A DNA stretch of 64,000 nucleotides from Bog-473 sp963791995. Lineage in GTDB: Bacteria; Actinomycetota; Acidimicrobiia; Acidimicrobiales; RAAP-2. Position numbers and translations under genes: made by a program. Where the stretch lies: positions 62,001 through 126,000 of the forward strand of contig CAWBUQ010000004.1 in the NCBI GenBank assembly GCA_963791995.1, written 5' to 3'. Below, piece by piece: positions 46,820-62,997 of this stretch. Below the pieces are notes generated by a model. That model made no database searches. It worked only from the letters and a program-made list of their open reading frames with translations, and was not told the origin of the DNA. Position 1 is the stretch's first letter, and the number at the start of each line of letters is the position of its first letter.

Positions 46820-47344
46820 CTACAGCAGGCGCTGGAGTTCGACGACGTCGAGCCACTGGCGGTGCTTGCGGCCGACCTCGCGCTCGACGCCGACCAGCTC
46901 GAAGCCGGCGGCTCGATGCAGCCCGATGGAGGTCTCGTTGTGCCCGGCAATGCGGGCGATCACCGAGTGGAAGCCATGGGCCGAGGCCAGGACGAGCAGC
47001 TCGGCCAGGAGGGCCTTGCCCACCCCCTTGCCGCGCTGGGCCCGGTCGACGTAGACGGAATTCTCGGCGGTCGCCGAATAGCCCGACCGCTCGCGGAAGG
47101 AAGAGAGCGACCCGAAGCCCAGCACCACCTCGCCGTTCGCCCCGAAGGGACCGGCCGCGCCGGGTCCGGGGTCCTCGGTGGCCACCAGGGCCGGGTGCAC
47201 CCCGCTGTGCTCGAGGATCCAGGTCTCCTGCTCGGCTTGGCTGCGAGGGACCATGTCGAAGGTGTTGGTGCTGTCGAGGACCTCGACGTTGTAGATGCTC
47301 GCGATGGGGTCGGCGTCGGCGACCTCGGCCAATCGGATCCGCAT
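46820..47344 (-). CDS. GNAT acetyltransferase (phosphinothricin acetyltransferase-like)
   Basis: 174 residues from the ATG at 47344, supported by a TACCAT box 6 bases upstream. IRLAEVADADPIASIYN at the N-terminus, ENSVYVDRAQRGKGVGKALL (the R/Q-x-x-G-x-G/A acetyl-CoA loop), FHSVIARIAGHNETSIGLHRAAGFELVG and a final GRKHRQWLDVVELQRLL match the PAT/Bar subgroup. Some members acetylate phosphinothricin or methionine analogues; others have unknown amine substrates. It is divergent from tRNA-Thr. Confidence 0.85.
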   Translation of the reverse strand: MRIRLAEVADADPIASIYNVEVLDSTNTFDMVPRSQAEQETWILEHSGVHPALVATEDPGPGAAGPFGANGEVVLGFGSLSSFRERSGYSATAENSVYVDRAQRGKGVGKALLAELLVLASAHGFHSVIARIAGHNETSIGLHRAAGFELVGVEREVGRKHRQWLDVVELQRLL

Positions 47345-47350
47345 CCGTCG

Positions 47351-47356
47351 ATGGTA
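47351..47356 (-). promoter_or_regulatory. -10 box of a leaderless promoter before the GNAT gene (TACCAT)
   Basis: On the minus strand TACCAT lies 6 bases before the ATG at 47344. Confidence 0.4.
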
Positions 47357-47442
47357 CTGTCGACCTGGCAAAACCGGGGGAGCGGCGGCACCGCACAGCC
47401 GGCCCTGACTATCATTGACCGCTCGCGGAAGGTAGCCGCGGC

Positions 47443-47515
47443 GCCCCCTTAGCTCAGTCGGCAGAGCACAGCCATGGTAAGGCTGGTGTCGTCGGTTCGA
47501 TTCCGACAGGGGGCT
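47443..47515 (+). tRNA. tRNA-Thr (anticodon GGT)
   Basis: Acceptor GCCCCCT pairs with AGGGGGC, discriminator T at 47515. The anticodon loop CATGGTAAG has GGT, and the T arm is GTCGGTTCGATTCCGAC. CCA is not encoded. It is the first of three tRNA genes leading into the secE-nusG region. Confidence 0.95.
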
Positions 47516-47522
47516 CGCCCAT

Positions 47523-47599
47523 GGCGGCGTAGCTCAGTTGGTCAGAGCACACGGCTCATAATCGTGTTGTCGCGGGTTCGAGTCCCGCCGCCGCTACCA
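47523..47599 (+). tRNA. tRNA-Met, elongator (anticodon CAT), CCA encoded
   Basis: Acceptor GGCGGCG pairs with CGCCGCT (one G-U at the end). The anticodon loop CTCATAA has CAT. The T arm is CGGGTTCGAGTCCCG. Pairing at the first acceptor position argues for the elongator and against the initiator form. Confidence 0.93.
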
Positions 47600-47639
47600 G
47601 GCCCGGGGAAGGTCCCGGGTGAGACCAGGAAGGATTGCT

Positions 47640-47804
47640 GTGGCCAAGAACGAGAAGAGGGTCCAGGTGACGCTGGCCTGCGAAGTCTGCAAGCGGCGGA
47701 ACTACATCACGACCAAGAACAAGCTGAACGACCGCGAGCGGATCGAGATGAAGAAGTTCTGCCGCTGGGACCGCCAGCACACCCTCCACAAGGAGACCCG
47801 CTGA
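47640..47804 (+). CDS. rpmG: 50S ribosomal protein L33
   Basis: 54 residues from the GTG at 47640, preceded by AGGAAGG. VTLACEVCKRRNYITTKNK and MKKFCRWDRQHTLHKETR are the family core. The upstream CxxC (CEVC) is present but the second pair is reduced to a single Cys (KKFCRWD), an intermediate between zinc-binding and zinc-free L33 forms. The position between tRNA-Met and tRNA-Trp, before secE, is conserved in actinobacteria. Confidence 0.95.
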   Translation: MAKNEKRVQVTLACEVCKRRNYITTKNKLNDRERIEMKKFCRWDRQHTLHKETR

Positions 47805-47826
47805 GCCAACCGAGGCCTGCCGGTGC

Positions 47827-47832
47827 TACTCT
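47827..47832 (+). promoter_or_regulatory. Possible -10 box for tRNA-Trp, secE, nusG (TACTCT)
   Basis: TACTCT in the gap between rpmG and tRNA-Trp, about 67 bases before the tRNA. No convincing -35 element. Confidence 0.3.
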
Positions 47833-47898
47833 GGCAGGTCGATCCCCAGGTCAGGGGGAAGAACCACCTGCTTGAGGGCAACCGAAGGCACCCCACCG

Positions 47899-47971
47899 AG
47901 GGCAGTAGCTCAACTGGTAGAGCACCGGTCTCCAAAACCGGCGGTTGGGGGTTCGAGTCCCTCCTGCCCTG
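47899..47971 (+). tRNA. tRNA-Trp (anticodon CCA)
   Basis: Acceptor AGGGCAG pairs with CTGCCCT, discriminator G at 47971. The anticodon loop CTCCAAA has CCA. The T arm is GGGGGTTCGAGTCCCTC. It lies 45 bases before secE, as in other actinobacteria, so the two may be co-transcribed. Confidence 0.95.
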
Positions 47972-48016
47972 CTCCGGACGTAGCTACCCGAGAACGAACA
48001 ACGCAAAGCGAGAGCC

Positions 48017-48340
48017 GTGAACCGCGAAACCAAGCGCATGATGCAGCGCCAGGGCCAGATGGAGGCCGATGGGTCTCCGTCGACGCGGCGCGCGCCTGCG
48101 GGAGCGGCGACCAAGACGCCGCGCCAGACCAAGGGCGGCGCACCCGTTCGCCGGCGCTCCACGCCCGTTCAGTTCGTCCGCGAGGTGCGCGACGAGATGC
48201 GCCAGGTCGCCTGGCCGTCGCGGGCGGAGCTCATCAACTACACGTCGGTCGTGTTGACGACGCTCGTCATCATGATCAGCCTGATCTTCGTGCTGAACCT
48301 TGCCTTCGGGAAGCTCATCACCCTCCTCTTCACCAAGTAG
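48017..48340 (+). CDS. secE: Preprotein translocase subunit SecE
   Basis: 107 residues, GTG start after a GCGAGAG sequence. Basic Ala/Pro/Thr-rich N-terminal part, then the conserved amphipathic VQFVREVRDEMRQVAWPSRAEL and one membrane helix, SVVLTTLVIMISLIFVLNLAF. Single-helix SecE is normal for actinobacteria. It clamps SecY in the translocon. It precedes nusG by 7 bases. Confidence 0.95.
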   Translation: MNRETKRMMQRQGQMEADGSPSTRRAPAGAATKTPRQTKGGAPVRRRSTPVQFVREVRDEMRQVAWPSRAELINYTSVVLTTLVIMISLIFVLNLAFGKLITLLFTK

Positions 48341-48347
48341 GACCCGT

Positions 48348-49380
48348 ATGAGCGATATGACGCATTCACAGGCAGAAGAAGCACTCGCGAGCGGCGACGA
48401 AGAAGACGTCGCCGAGGCCGTCGAGGCTGAGCGCGAGGAAGCTGAGGCGGCACCCGAGGAGGCAGCTATGAGCACAAATTCGACTGAGGACGTGCTCGAC
48501 GACGTCGCCACCGAGGACGAGGCCGAGCTCGAGGCCATCGCCGAAGATGCGGTCGTCGAGGAAGTGGCGGAAGAGATCGCCGAGGTCGTGGCCGAAGAGG
48601 CCACCGAAGAGCTGGCCGAGGAGATCGTGGAGGAGATCGTGGAAGAGGCAGTGCTCCGAGACCATCGACGAGGAGGTGGGCGACGACGTGGCGGCCCAGG
48701 CCTCGGCCGAGCCGGACCTGGTGCTCGACGCCACCGACGGCGCCACCGCCGAAGACGACGGTGAGCTCGGTGGCTGGACCAAGGGCGACGGCGAAGAGGA
48801 CGAGGAGATCGTCCCGGTCGAGAGCCCCTATGACCGGCCCGGCCGTTGGTACGTGGTGCACACCTACTCGGGCTACGAGAACAAGGTCCGCTCGAACATG
48901 GGCAACGTGGTCGCCTCGCGCAGCATCGAGGACCGCGTCTACGAAGTGGTCATCCCCATGGAGGACGTCGACGAGTTCAAGGGGGGCAAGAAGGTCACGG
49001 TCCAGAAGAAGGTGTTCCCCGGCTACCTGCTCGTCCGCTGCGAGCTCGACGACGACACGTGGGGCGCCATCCGCAACACCCCGGGCGTGACCGGCTTCGT
49101 CGGCCCGGGCACCAAGCCCACGCCGCTGTCGCGGCGCGAGGTCGAGAACATCTTGCAGGTGAAGCAGGAGGGCGCCGCCGGTGGTGCCCCCAAGCGCACC
49201 CGGGCCCGGCTCGAGTACGAGGTCAACGAGACGGTCCGGGTCAAGGAAGGACCCTTCGCCGACTTCTCGGGCCAGATCTCGGAGATCAACGAGGACCAGC
49301 TCAAGCTCAAGGTGCTGGTCAACATCTTCGGCCGGGAGACCCCGGTCGAATTGGAATTCAGCCAGGTCGCCAAGCTCTAG
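48348..49380 (+). CDS. nusG: Transcription termination/antitermination protein NusG with a long acidic N-terminus, one frameshift
   Basis: About 343 residues. The first 150 are highly acidic (VVEEVAEEIAEVVAEEATEEL, EEIVEEIVEEAV), far longer than the short acidic leader of typical actinobacterial NusG. Then the NGN domain: RPGRWYVVHTYSGYENKVRSN, KKVFPGYLLVRCELDDDTW, NTPGVTGFVGPGTKPTPLS. The KOW motif is VRVKEGPFADFSGQISEIN. One extra C at about 48,654 (GTGCTCCGAG) breaks the acidic part. NusG binds RNA polymerase and the ribosome or Rho. It is coupled to secE upstream and rplK follows after 42 bases. Confidence 0.92.
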
Positions 49381-49422
49381 GCGCCCGGACGACATCGAAG
49401 CAATCGAAGAAGGAGACACACG

Positions 49423-49854
49423 ATGCCACCGAAGAAGAAGGTGCTCGCAGTGGTGAAGATCCAGCTCGAGGCTGGGTCGGCCACGCCCGCGCCGCCGGTC
49501 GGTACGGCACTCGGGCCCCACGGCGTGCAGACGATGGAGTTCTGCAAGCAGTACAACCAGGCCACCGAGAGCATGCGCGGTCAGGTCGTGCCGGTCGACA
49601 TCACCATTTACGAGGACCGCTCGTTCAGCTTCGTGCTGAAGACGTCGCCCACCCCCGTCCTGCTCCGCCAAGCGGCCGGGCTGGACAAGGGCGCGGCGAC
49701 CGCCGGGCGGGAGCAGGTCGGGACCATCACCGACTCCCAGTTGGCCGAGATCGCGACGGCGAAGTTGAAGGACCTGAACACCGACGACCTCGATGCGGCC
49801 AAGAAGCAGGTGGCCGGCACGGCACGGTCCATGGGGATCAAGGTCGCGGGCTAG
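49423..49854 (+). CDS. rplK: 50S ribosomal protein L11
   Basis: 143 residues, intact, with AAGGAG before the ATG. VKIQLEAGSATPAPPVGTALG is the N-terminal domain that binds release and elongation factors. FVLKTSPTPVLLRQAAG and a C-terminal rRNA-binding domain ending ARSMGIKVAG follow. It lies between nusG and rplA as expected. Confidence 0.97.
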   Translation: MPPKKKVLAVVKIQLEAGSATPAPPVGTALGPHGVQTMEFCKQYNQATESMRGQVVPVDITIYEDRSFSFVLKTSPTPVLLRQAAGLDKGAATAGREQVGTITDSQLAEIATAKLKDLNTDDLDAAKKQVAGTARSMGIKVAG

Positions 49855-49873
49855 CGGCTCGCGGAGGAGAGAC

Positions 49874-50599
49874 ATGACCCAACACGGGAAGAAATACAAG
49901 GACAGCCTGGTCAAGGTGGACCGCGAGTCGATGCACGGCGTCGCCGAGGCGGTCGACCTGGTCAAGTCGGTGGCGAGCGCCAAGTTCGACGAAACGGTCG
50001 AGCTGGCGGTCCGCCTCGGCGTCGACCCGCGCAAGGCGGACCAGATCGTGCGCGGCACGCTCTCGCTGCCCTCGGGCACGGGGCGGACGGTCCGCGTCGC
50101 GGTATTCGCCGCCGGCGAGGCCGCGACCGAGGCCCGCGCCGCCGGCGCCGACGAGGTCGGTGCGGACGACCTGGTGGCCAGGATCAACGGCGGGTTCCTC
50201 GACTTCGACATCGCCATCGCCACACCGGACCTGATGGGCCAGGTCGGGACCCTGGGCCGCGTGCTCGGCCCCCGCGGCCTCATGCCCAACCCCAAGACGG
50301 GCACCGTCACCACCGACGTCGCCAAGGCGGTGGGCGAATTCAAGGGCGGGCGGGTCGAGTACCGCACCGACAAGGTCGGCAACGTCCACATCCGGGTCGG
50401 CAAGGCGTCGTTCACCCGCGACCAGCTGGTGGCGAACATCCGGGCCGTGATCGATGAGCTGCAGCGGGCCAAGCCGCCGTCGGCGAAGGGTCGCTACGTG
50501 CTCTCGGTCACGCTGTCGAGCACCATGAGCCCCGGGGTCCGCATCGACCCGCTCAAGGCGCGCTTCGTCGACGACGAGGAGCTCGCCGTCCCGGCCTGA
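49874..50599 (+). CDS. rplA: 50S ribosomal protein L1
   Basis: 241 residues, intact, GGAGGAGAGAC before the ATG. KYKDSLVKVDRESMHGVAEAVDL at the start, VELAVRLGVDPRKADQIVRG, GPRGLMPNPKTGTVT and GRVEYRTDKVGNVHIRVGK are signature blocks. L1 binds the stalk region of 23S rRNA and in many bacteria represses its own operon. Confidence 0.97.
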   Translation: MTQHGKKYKDSLVKVDRESMHGVAEAVDLVKSVASAKFDETVELAVRLGVDPRKADQIVRGTLSLPSGTGRTVRVAVFAAGEAATEARAAGADEVGADDLVARINGGFLDFDIAIATPDLMGQVGTLGRVLGPRGLMPNPKTGTVTTDVAKAVGEFKGGRVEYRTDKVGNVHIRVGKASFTRDQLVANIRAVIDELQRAKPPSAKGRYVLSVTLSSTMSPGVRIDPLKARFVDDEELAVPA

Positions 50600-50629
50600 C
50601 CCCGGGCGATCGGGCCCCCCGGGTCGTAC

Positions 50630-50834
50630 TAGAGTTCCCCGAACAGCCCACCGCTCCGGCGGGACGGGCACTGAATCCGAACGCCAGAGACCTCCGGTGC
50701 ACCCTCGGGTGCCGAAGCGGCCCCACGGGCCGGCCTGACGAGGCGACACCACGCACACCAGCCCCGTTGGCCTGTGCCGTCGCACCGGAGTCTCCGGCCC
50801 GCTTCCGGGCCGTCGAGCCCGGTGGAGGACACCG
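50630..50834 (+). promoter_or_regulatory. rplJ promoter and L10 leader RNA
   Basis: TAGAGT at 50630-50635 is a plausible -10 box. The roughly 190-base leader contains the complement pair GAGACCTCCGGTG (about 50,683) and CACCGGAGTCTC (about 50,788), which can form a long helix with one bulge, and other GC-rich hairpins before GGTGGAGGACACC and the rplJ ATG. Position and structure fit the L10 leader through which the L10-(L7/L12) complex represses translation of rplJL. Identification rests on context and that pairing. Confidence 0.55.
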
Positions 50835-51538
50835 ATGGCATCGCAGAACGCAGCACGGGCACACAAGGTCGACGTGATCGACGAGGTCAAGACGCGCATG
50901 GGCGCGGCGACGGCCTCCATCGTGAGCGAGTACCGGGGGCTCACCGTGGCCGAGATGGCCGAGCTCCGCGCCGCCGCTGGCGACCGCCGGCGGCGACTAC
51001 AAGATCTTCAAGAACACGCTCGTGCGCCGGGCCATCGACGGGGGCGAGTACCAGCCGCTGTCGGAGTACCTGAGCGGGCCGAGCGCGCTGACCTTCGTCG
51101 AAGGCGACATCAGCGCGGTGGCCAAGGCCCTGCGGGACTTCTCGCGGGCCAACCCGCTGCTGGTGATCAAGGGCGGGCTGGCCGACGGGTCGCTGCTCTC
51201 GCCGGCCGACCTGGCCGCGCTGGCCGACCTGCCGCCTCGCGAGGTCCTGCTGGCCCGCCTGGCCGGCGCGCTGGCGGCGCCCATGCAGCAGATGGCCGGG
51301 CTGCTCAAGGCCCTGCCGCAGAACTTCGCCTACGGGATCTCGGCGCTGCGCGACCAGCGCGAGGCCGCGGACGGAGGCAGCAACCGAAGAGCCGGCCGCG
51401 CGAGGACACCGCGCCGAAGAGCCGGCCGCCGAGGCGGCACCCGCCGAGGAGGCTGCGGCGGCGGAACCGGCGGAGGCCGCCGGGGAGGCGGATGGCGGCG
51501 CCGACGCGGCGGACAGTGCCGGCGAGGCCTCCGAGTAG
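50835..51538 (+). CDS. rplJ: 50S ribosomal protein L10 with an acidic Ala/Glu tail, two frameshifts
   Basis: About 233 residues. Core: VIDEVKTRMGAATASIVSEYRG, then (one extra C at about 50,974) GGDYKIFKNTLVRRAIDGGEY, LSGPSALTFVEGD and LLVIKGGLADG; the C-terminal helix that holds L7/L12 is PMQQMAGLLKALPQNFAYGI. After a second extra base at about 51,373 comes a tail of about 55 residues rich in Ala, Glu and Asp (AEEPAAEAAPAEEAAAAEP, GGADAADSAGEASE). Such tails occur on some high-GC actinobacterial L10 proteins; the function is unknown. It is followed by rplL. Confidence 0.92.
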
Positions 51539-51623
51539 GCCCGAAGAAGCTCACCGCCCCCGGAGCGGGCACGACCACCAAGACCGAGATACAAGACCGA
51601 AGCAAAGAAAGGAAGGCCAGGAC

Positions 51624-52016
51624 ATGGCAACCCTGACCAAAGAAGAGATCCTCGACGGGATCGCCGATCTGTCGGTGATTCAGCTGAGCGAGCTGTTGAA
51701 GGACTTCGAGGAGCGCTTCGGCGTGACGGCGGCGGCCCCCGTTGCCGTTGCCGCGGCGGCTGCCCCGGCGGCCGGCGGCGACGCCGGCGGCGGCGAGGAG
51801 GAGAAGTCGGAGTTCGACGTCATCCTCACCTCGGCCGGCGACAAGAAGATCCAGGTCATCAAGGAGGTCCGTGCCCTCACCAGCCTGGGCCTCAAAGAGG
51901 CGAAAGACCTGGTCGAGGCGGCCCCCAAGCCGGTGCTCGAGAAGGCCAACAAGGAAGACGCCGACAAGGCCAAGGAGGCCCTCGAGGGCGCCGGCGCCAC
52001 CGTCGAGATCAAGTAG
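51624..52016 (+). CDS. rplL: 50S ribosomal protein L7/L12
   Basis: 130 residues, intact. TKEEILDGIADLSVIQLSELLK is the dimerisation helix pair. An Ala/Gly hinge (AVAAAAAPAAGGDAGGG) links to the factor-binding domain with EKSEFDVILTSAGDKKIQVIK, LGLKEAKDLVEAAPKPVLE and the end EGAGATVEIK. GGAAGG lies before the ATG. Confidence 0.97.
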   Translation: MATLTKEEILDGIADLSVIQLSELLKDFEERFGVTAAAPVAVAAAAAPAAGGDAGGGEEEKSEFDVILTSAGDKKIQVIKEVRALTSLGLKEAKDLVEAAPKPVLEKANKEDADKAKEALEGAGATVEIK

Positions 52017-52026
52017 TCCCGGTCCG

Positions 52027-52054
52027 GGCCGGGTGGGCCTGTGCCCGCCTGGCC
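52027..52054 (+). terminator. Hairpin after rplL (terminator or attenuator)
   Basis: A 12-bp stem (GGCCGGGTGGGC with GCCCGCCTGGCC, two G-U pairs) and a CTGT loop, 11 bases after the rplL stop. No T run follows, which is common for actinobacterial terminators. It could partly separate rplJL from rpoBC expression. Confidence 0.55.
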
Positions 52055-52069
52055 CCAGGACCAGGATCC

Positions 52070-52098
52070 TTGACTGGGGGGTAGGGCTTTCGTAGCCT
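52070..52098 (+). promoter_or_regulatory. rpoBC promoter P1 (TTGACT, 17, TAGCCT)
   Basis: TTGACT at 52070-52075 and TAGCCT at 52093-52098 with a 17-base spacer, a strong housekeeping sigma match just after the rplL hairpin. Confidence 0.7.
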
Positions 52099-52144
52099 GT
52101 CACGGACCCCGGGCCTTGCCCGCCAGGCCGTCGCGGCCAAGGGG

Positions 52145-52173
52145 TTGTATCCAGGCACGCCCCACGATAAGAT
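52145..52173 (+). promoter_or_regulatory. rpoBC promoter P2 (TTGTAT, 17, TAAGAT)
   Basis: TTGTAT at 52145-52150 and TAAGAT at 52168-52173, again with a 17-base spacer. With P1 it suggests tandem promoters. Between P2 and rpoB lie about 150 bases of leader without a gene. Confidence 0.6.
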
Positions 52174-52328
52174 GCCGGGTTGCCGTGCGTCTCCGTGTGC
52201 TCGATTCCGTAATTCCCCGGTGTCGGCGCGCGCCCTGGCAGCCCTGATCCGCCATCCGCCCCCGTCCGTCCCTGACCCCCGCAGTACCCGCCCCCACCCG
52301 CCGCATTTCACCTGGGAGGAGTTGACCG

Positions 52329-60125
<7,797 letters not shown>

Positions 60126-60166
60126 ACTCCTCCCCGATCCAGGGGGACAACCAAGGAGACCGTCCG

Positions 60167-61135
60167 TTGGCGACACCGCGTATGGTGAGCGACCCCGGCG
60201 AGCAGGAGGCACCGTCAGGCGGCGGATCGGGGCGCTACCGCTTGTCGCACCTCGGCGCGCTCGAGGCGCAGTCGATTCACATCTTCCGTGAGGTGGCGGC
60301 CGAGTTCGAGCGCCCCGTGCTGCTCTTCTCGGGCGGCAAGGATTCCATCGTCATGTTGCACGTGGCCACCAAGGCGTTCTGGCCGGCCCCGGTGCCCTTC
60401 CCCGTCCTGCACATCGACACCGGGCGCAACTTCACCGAGGTGCTCGAGTTCCGGGACCGCCACGTCGCGGCACGGGGGGTGCGCCTGGAGGTCGCGCGTG
60501 TACAGGACGACATCGACGCCGGACGGACGGTGGAGGACACGTCCCCCGGCGCCACGCGGAACCGCCTGCAGACGCCCACACTCCTGCGCGCAATCGCCGA
60601 GGGACGCCACGATGCGGTCTTCGGCGGAGCCCGGCGCGACGAGGAGAAGGCGCGGGCCAAGGAGCGGATCTTCAGCTTCCGCGACCAGTACGGGCAGTGG
60701 GACCCCAAGAACCAGCGTCCGGAGCTGTGGAACATCTACAACGCCCGGCACAACAAGGGTGAGCACATCCGCGTCTTCCCGCTCTCGAACTGGACCGAGC
60801 TCGACATCTGGCACTACATCCGCGACGAGGGGATCGACGTGCCCCCCATCTACTTCGCCCACCGGCGCCAGGTCTTCCAGCGCGACGGGATGCTCATGGG
60901 TGTCACCGAGCACCTCGCACCGGGCGACGACGAACAGGTCCACGAGACCATGGTGCGCTTCCGGACCGTCGGCGACGCCGACTGCACCGGGTGCGTCGAG
61001 TCGATGGCCGAGACGATCGACCTCATCCTGGCCGAGGTCGCGGGTACCCGCCTGACCGAACGCGGCGCGACGCGCGCCGATGACCGGATCTCGGAGGCCG
61101 GCATGGAGGACCGCAAGCGCGAGGGGTACTTCTAG
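60167..61135 (+). CDS. cysD: Sulfate adenylyltransferase subunit 2
   Basis: 322 residues, intact. With CysN it makes APS from sulfate and ATP. PP-loop pyrophosphatase motif VLLFSGGKDSIVMLHVATK, HIDTGRNFTEVLEFRD, GGARRDEEKARAKERIFSFRD, FPLSNWTELDIWHYI and the ending DRISEAGMEDRKREGYF are family blocks. I chose the TTG at 60167 because AAGGAG lies 8 bases upstream; an ATG at 60182 is too far from it. It begins 41 bases after rpoC, where rpsL is normally found. Its TAG overlaps the next GTG (TAGTGA). Confidence 0.95.
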   Translation: MATPRMVSDPGEQEAPSGGGSGRYRLSHLGALEAQSIHIFREVAAEFERPVLLFSGGKDSIVMLHVATKAFWPAPVPFPVLHIDTGRNFTEVLEFRDRHVAARGVRLEVARVQDDIDAGRTVEDTSPGATRNRLQTPTLLRAIAEGRHDAVFGGARRDEEKARAKERIFSFRDQYGQWDPKNQRPELWNIYNARHNKGEHIRVFPLSNWTELDIWHYIRDEGIDVPPIYFAHRRQVFQRDGMLMGVTEHLAPGDDEQVHETMVRFRTVGDADCTGCVESMAETIDLILAEVAGTRLTERGATRADDRISEAGMEDRKREGYF

Positions 61136-62995
61136 TGACCGAACTCCTTCGCCTGGCGACGGCCGGATCGGTCGACGACGGCAAGTCGACACTCATCGGG
61201 CGCCTGCTCTACGACGCCAAGGGCATCTTCGAGGACCAGCTCGAGGCCATCCGCCGCAGCAGCGAACAGCGCGGCAATCCCGAGACCGACCTGGCGCTGC
61301 TCACCGACGGACTCCGGGCCGAGCGCGAGCAGGGCATCACGATCGACGTCGCCTACCGGTACTTCGCCACCCCCAAGCGCAAGTTCATCATCGCCGACAC
61401 ACCCGGCCACACCGAGTACACGCGCAACATGGTGACGGGGGCGTCCAACGCGCACGTCTCGCTGATCCTGATCGACGCCCGCAAGGGGGTCATTGAGCAG
61501 ACCAGGCGCCACGCCTTCCTCTCGTCCATGCTCGGCGTGCCCCACATGGTGCTCTGCGTCAACAAGATGGACCTGATCGACTGGGACCAGGCGCGCTACG
61601 AGGAGATCCGATCGGACTTCATGGAGTTCGCGGCCCGTCTCAACGTCCACGACATCACGTTCATCCCGGTCTCGGCCCTCCGGGGCGACAACGTCGTGCA
61701 GCGCTCCGAGCACATGTGGTGGTACGACGGCTCGCCGCTGCTCAACCACCTCGAGTCGGTGTACATCGGCAGCGACGAGAACTTCATCGACCCCCGCTTC
61801 CCGGTGCAGTACGTCATCCGGAGCCAGACACCCGAACGCCCGGACTTCCGCGGCTACGCCGGCACCGTGGCGAGCGGCGTGCTGCGGCCCGGGGACGAGC
61901 TGTTGGTGATGCCCACGGGGACGACTTCGCGCATCGCCAGCATCCAGACCGCCGACGGCGAGGTCGCCGAGGCTTTCCCGCCCATGGCCGTGGTCATCAC
62001 CTTGGAGGACGACATCGCGGTCTCGCGGGGCGACATCCTCTGCCGGCCCAACAACCGGCCCTCGGTGGCGCACGACCTCGAGGCCACGGTGTGCTGGATG
62101 GACGAGCGGTCAGCGCTCGCCGAGGGGCGCTCGTACCTGCTCAAGCACAGCACGCGGCACGGTGCGCGCCACCGCAGAGTCGCTCCAGTACCGCCTCGAC
62201 GTGAACGGCCTGCACCGCGACGAGGCCGCCACCGAGCTGGCGCTCAACGAGATCGGCCGCGTCTCGTTCCACTGCACCGAGCCGTTGCTGGTCGACGACT
62301 ACACGACCAACCGCACGACCGGCAGCTTCATCATCATCGACCCCTTGACCAACGCCACCGTCGGCGCCGGCGTCATCCGTGTCATCGCGGCGACGCACGC
62401 CAGTCCCAACGTCGTGCGCCACGGCGGGCGCCTGACCCGGGCCGACCGCGCGGCGGGGCTCGGGTACAACGGCGCCACGCTCCTGTTCACAGGCTTGTCG
62501 GGGGCCGGAAAGTCGACGCTGGCCGCAGGCGTGGAGGAGGCGTTCGTGGGCGGCGGCCGGCCCGCCTTCCTCCTCGACGGGGACAACCTGCGCCACGGAC
62601 TCAACGCCGACCTCGGCTTCTCGGACCGCGACCGCACCGAGAACGTGCGCCGGGCCGGCGAGGTGGCGCGCATGTTCGCCGAGGCGGGGTCCCTGGCGCT
62701 TATTGCGCTTATCTGCCCGTTCGAGGAGGATCGTCAGCTGATCCGCGCCCTGCACGAGGAGGCCGACCTGCCCTACGCCGAGATCTTCGTCAACACGACG
62801 CTCGAGGAGTGCGAGCGGCGCGACCCCAAGGGCCTCTATGCCCGGGCACGCGCCGGTCAGCTCCCCGGCTTCACCGGCATCGACTCGGCCTACGAAGTGC
62901 CTGCTCGAGCCGACCTGGTGCTCGGCCCGGACTCGGGTTCGCTCGCCGAACAGATCGACCGCGTCGTGGCGCTGCTCGAGACGCTCGTCCGGTAG
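61135..62995 (+). CDS. cysNC: Bifunctional sulfate adenylyltransferase subunit 1 / APS kinase, one frameshift
   Basis: About 620 residues. The first 440 are CysN, an EF-Tu-like GTPase: GSVDDGKSTLIGRLLYDAKG (P loop), GITIDVAYRYF, IADTPGHTEYTRNMVTGAS and VNKMDLIDWD. The last 190 are CysC, APS kinase: LLFTGLSGAGKSTLAAGVEEA and FLLDGDNLRHGLNADLGFSD, DRTENVRRAGEVA and DPKGLYARARAGQLPGFTG. The fused form gives PAPS as well as APS. One extra C at about 62,158 breaks the frame between EF-Tu domain 2 and domain 3. It is coupled to cysD. Confidence 0.93.
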
Positions 62996-62997
62996 CC

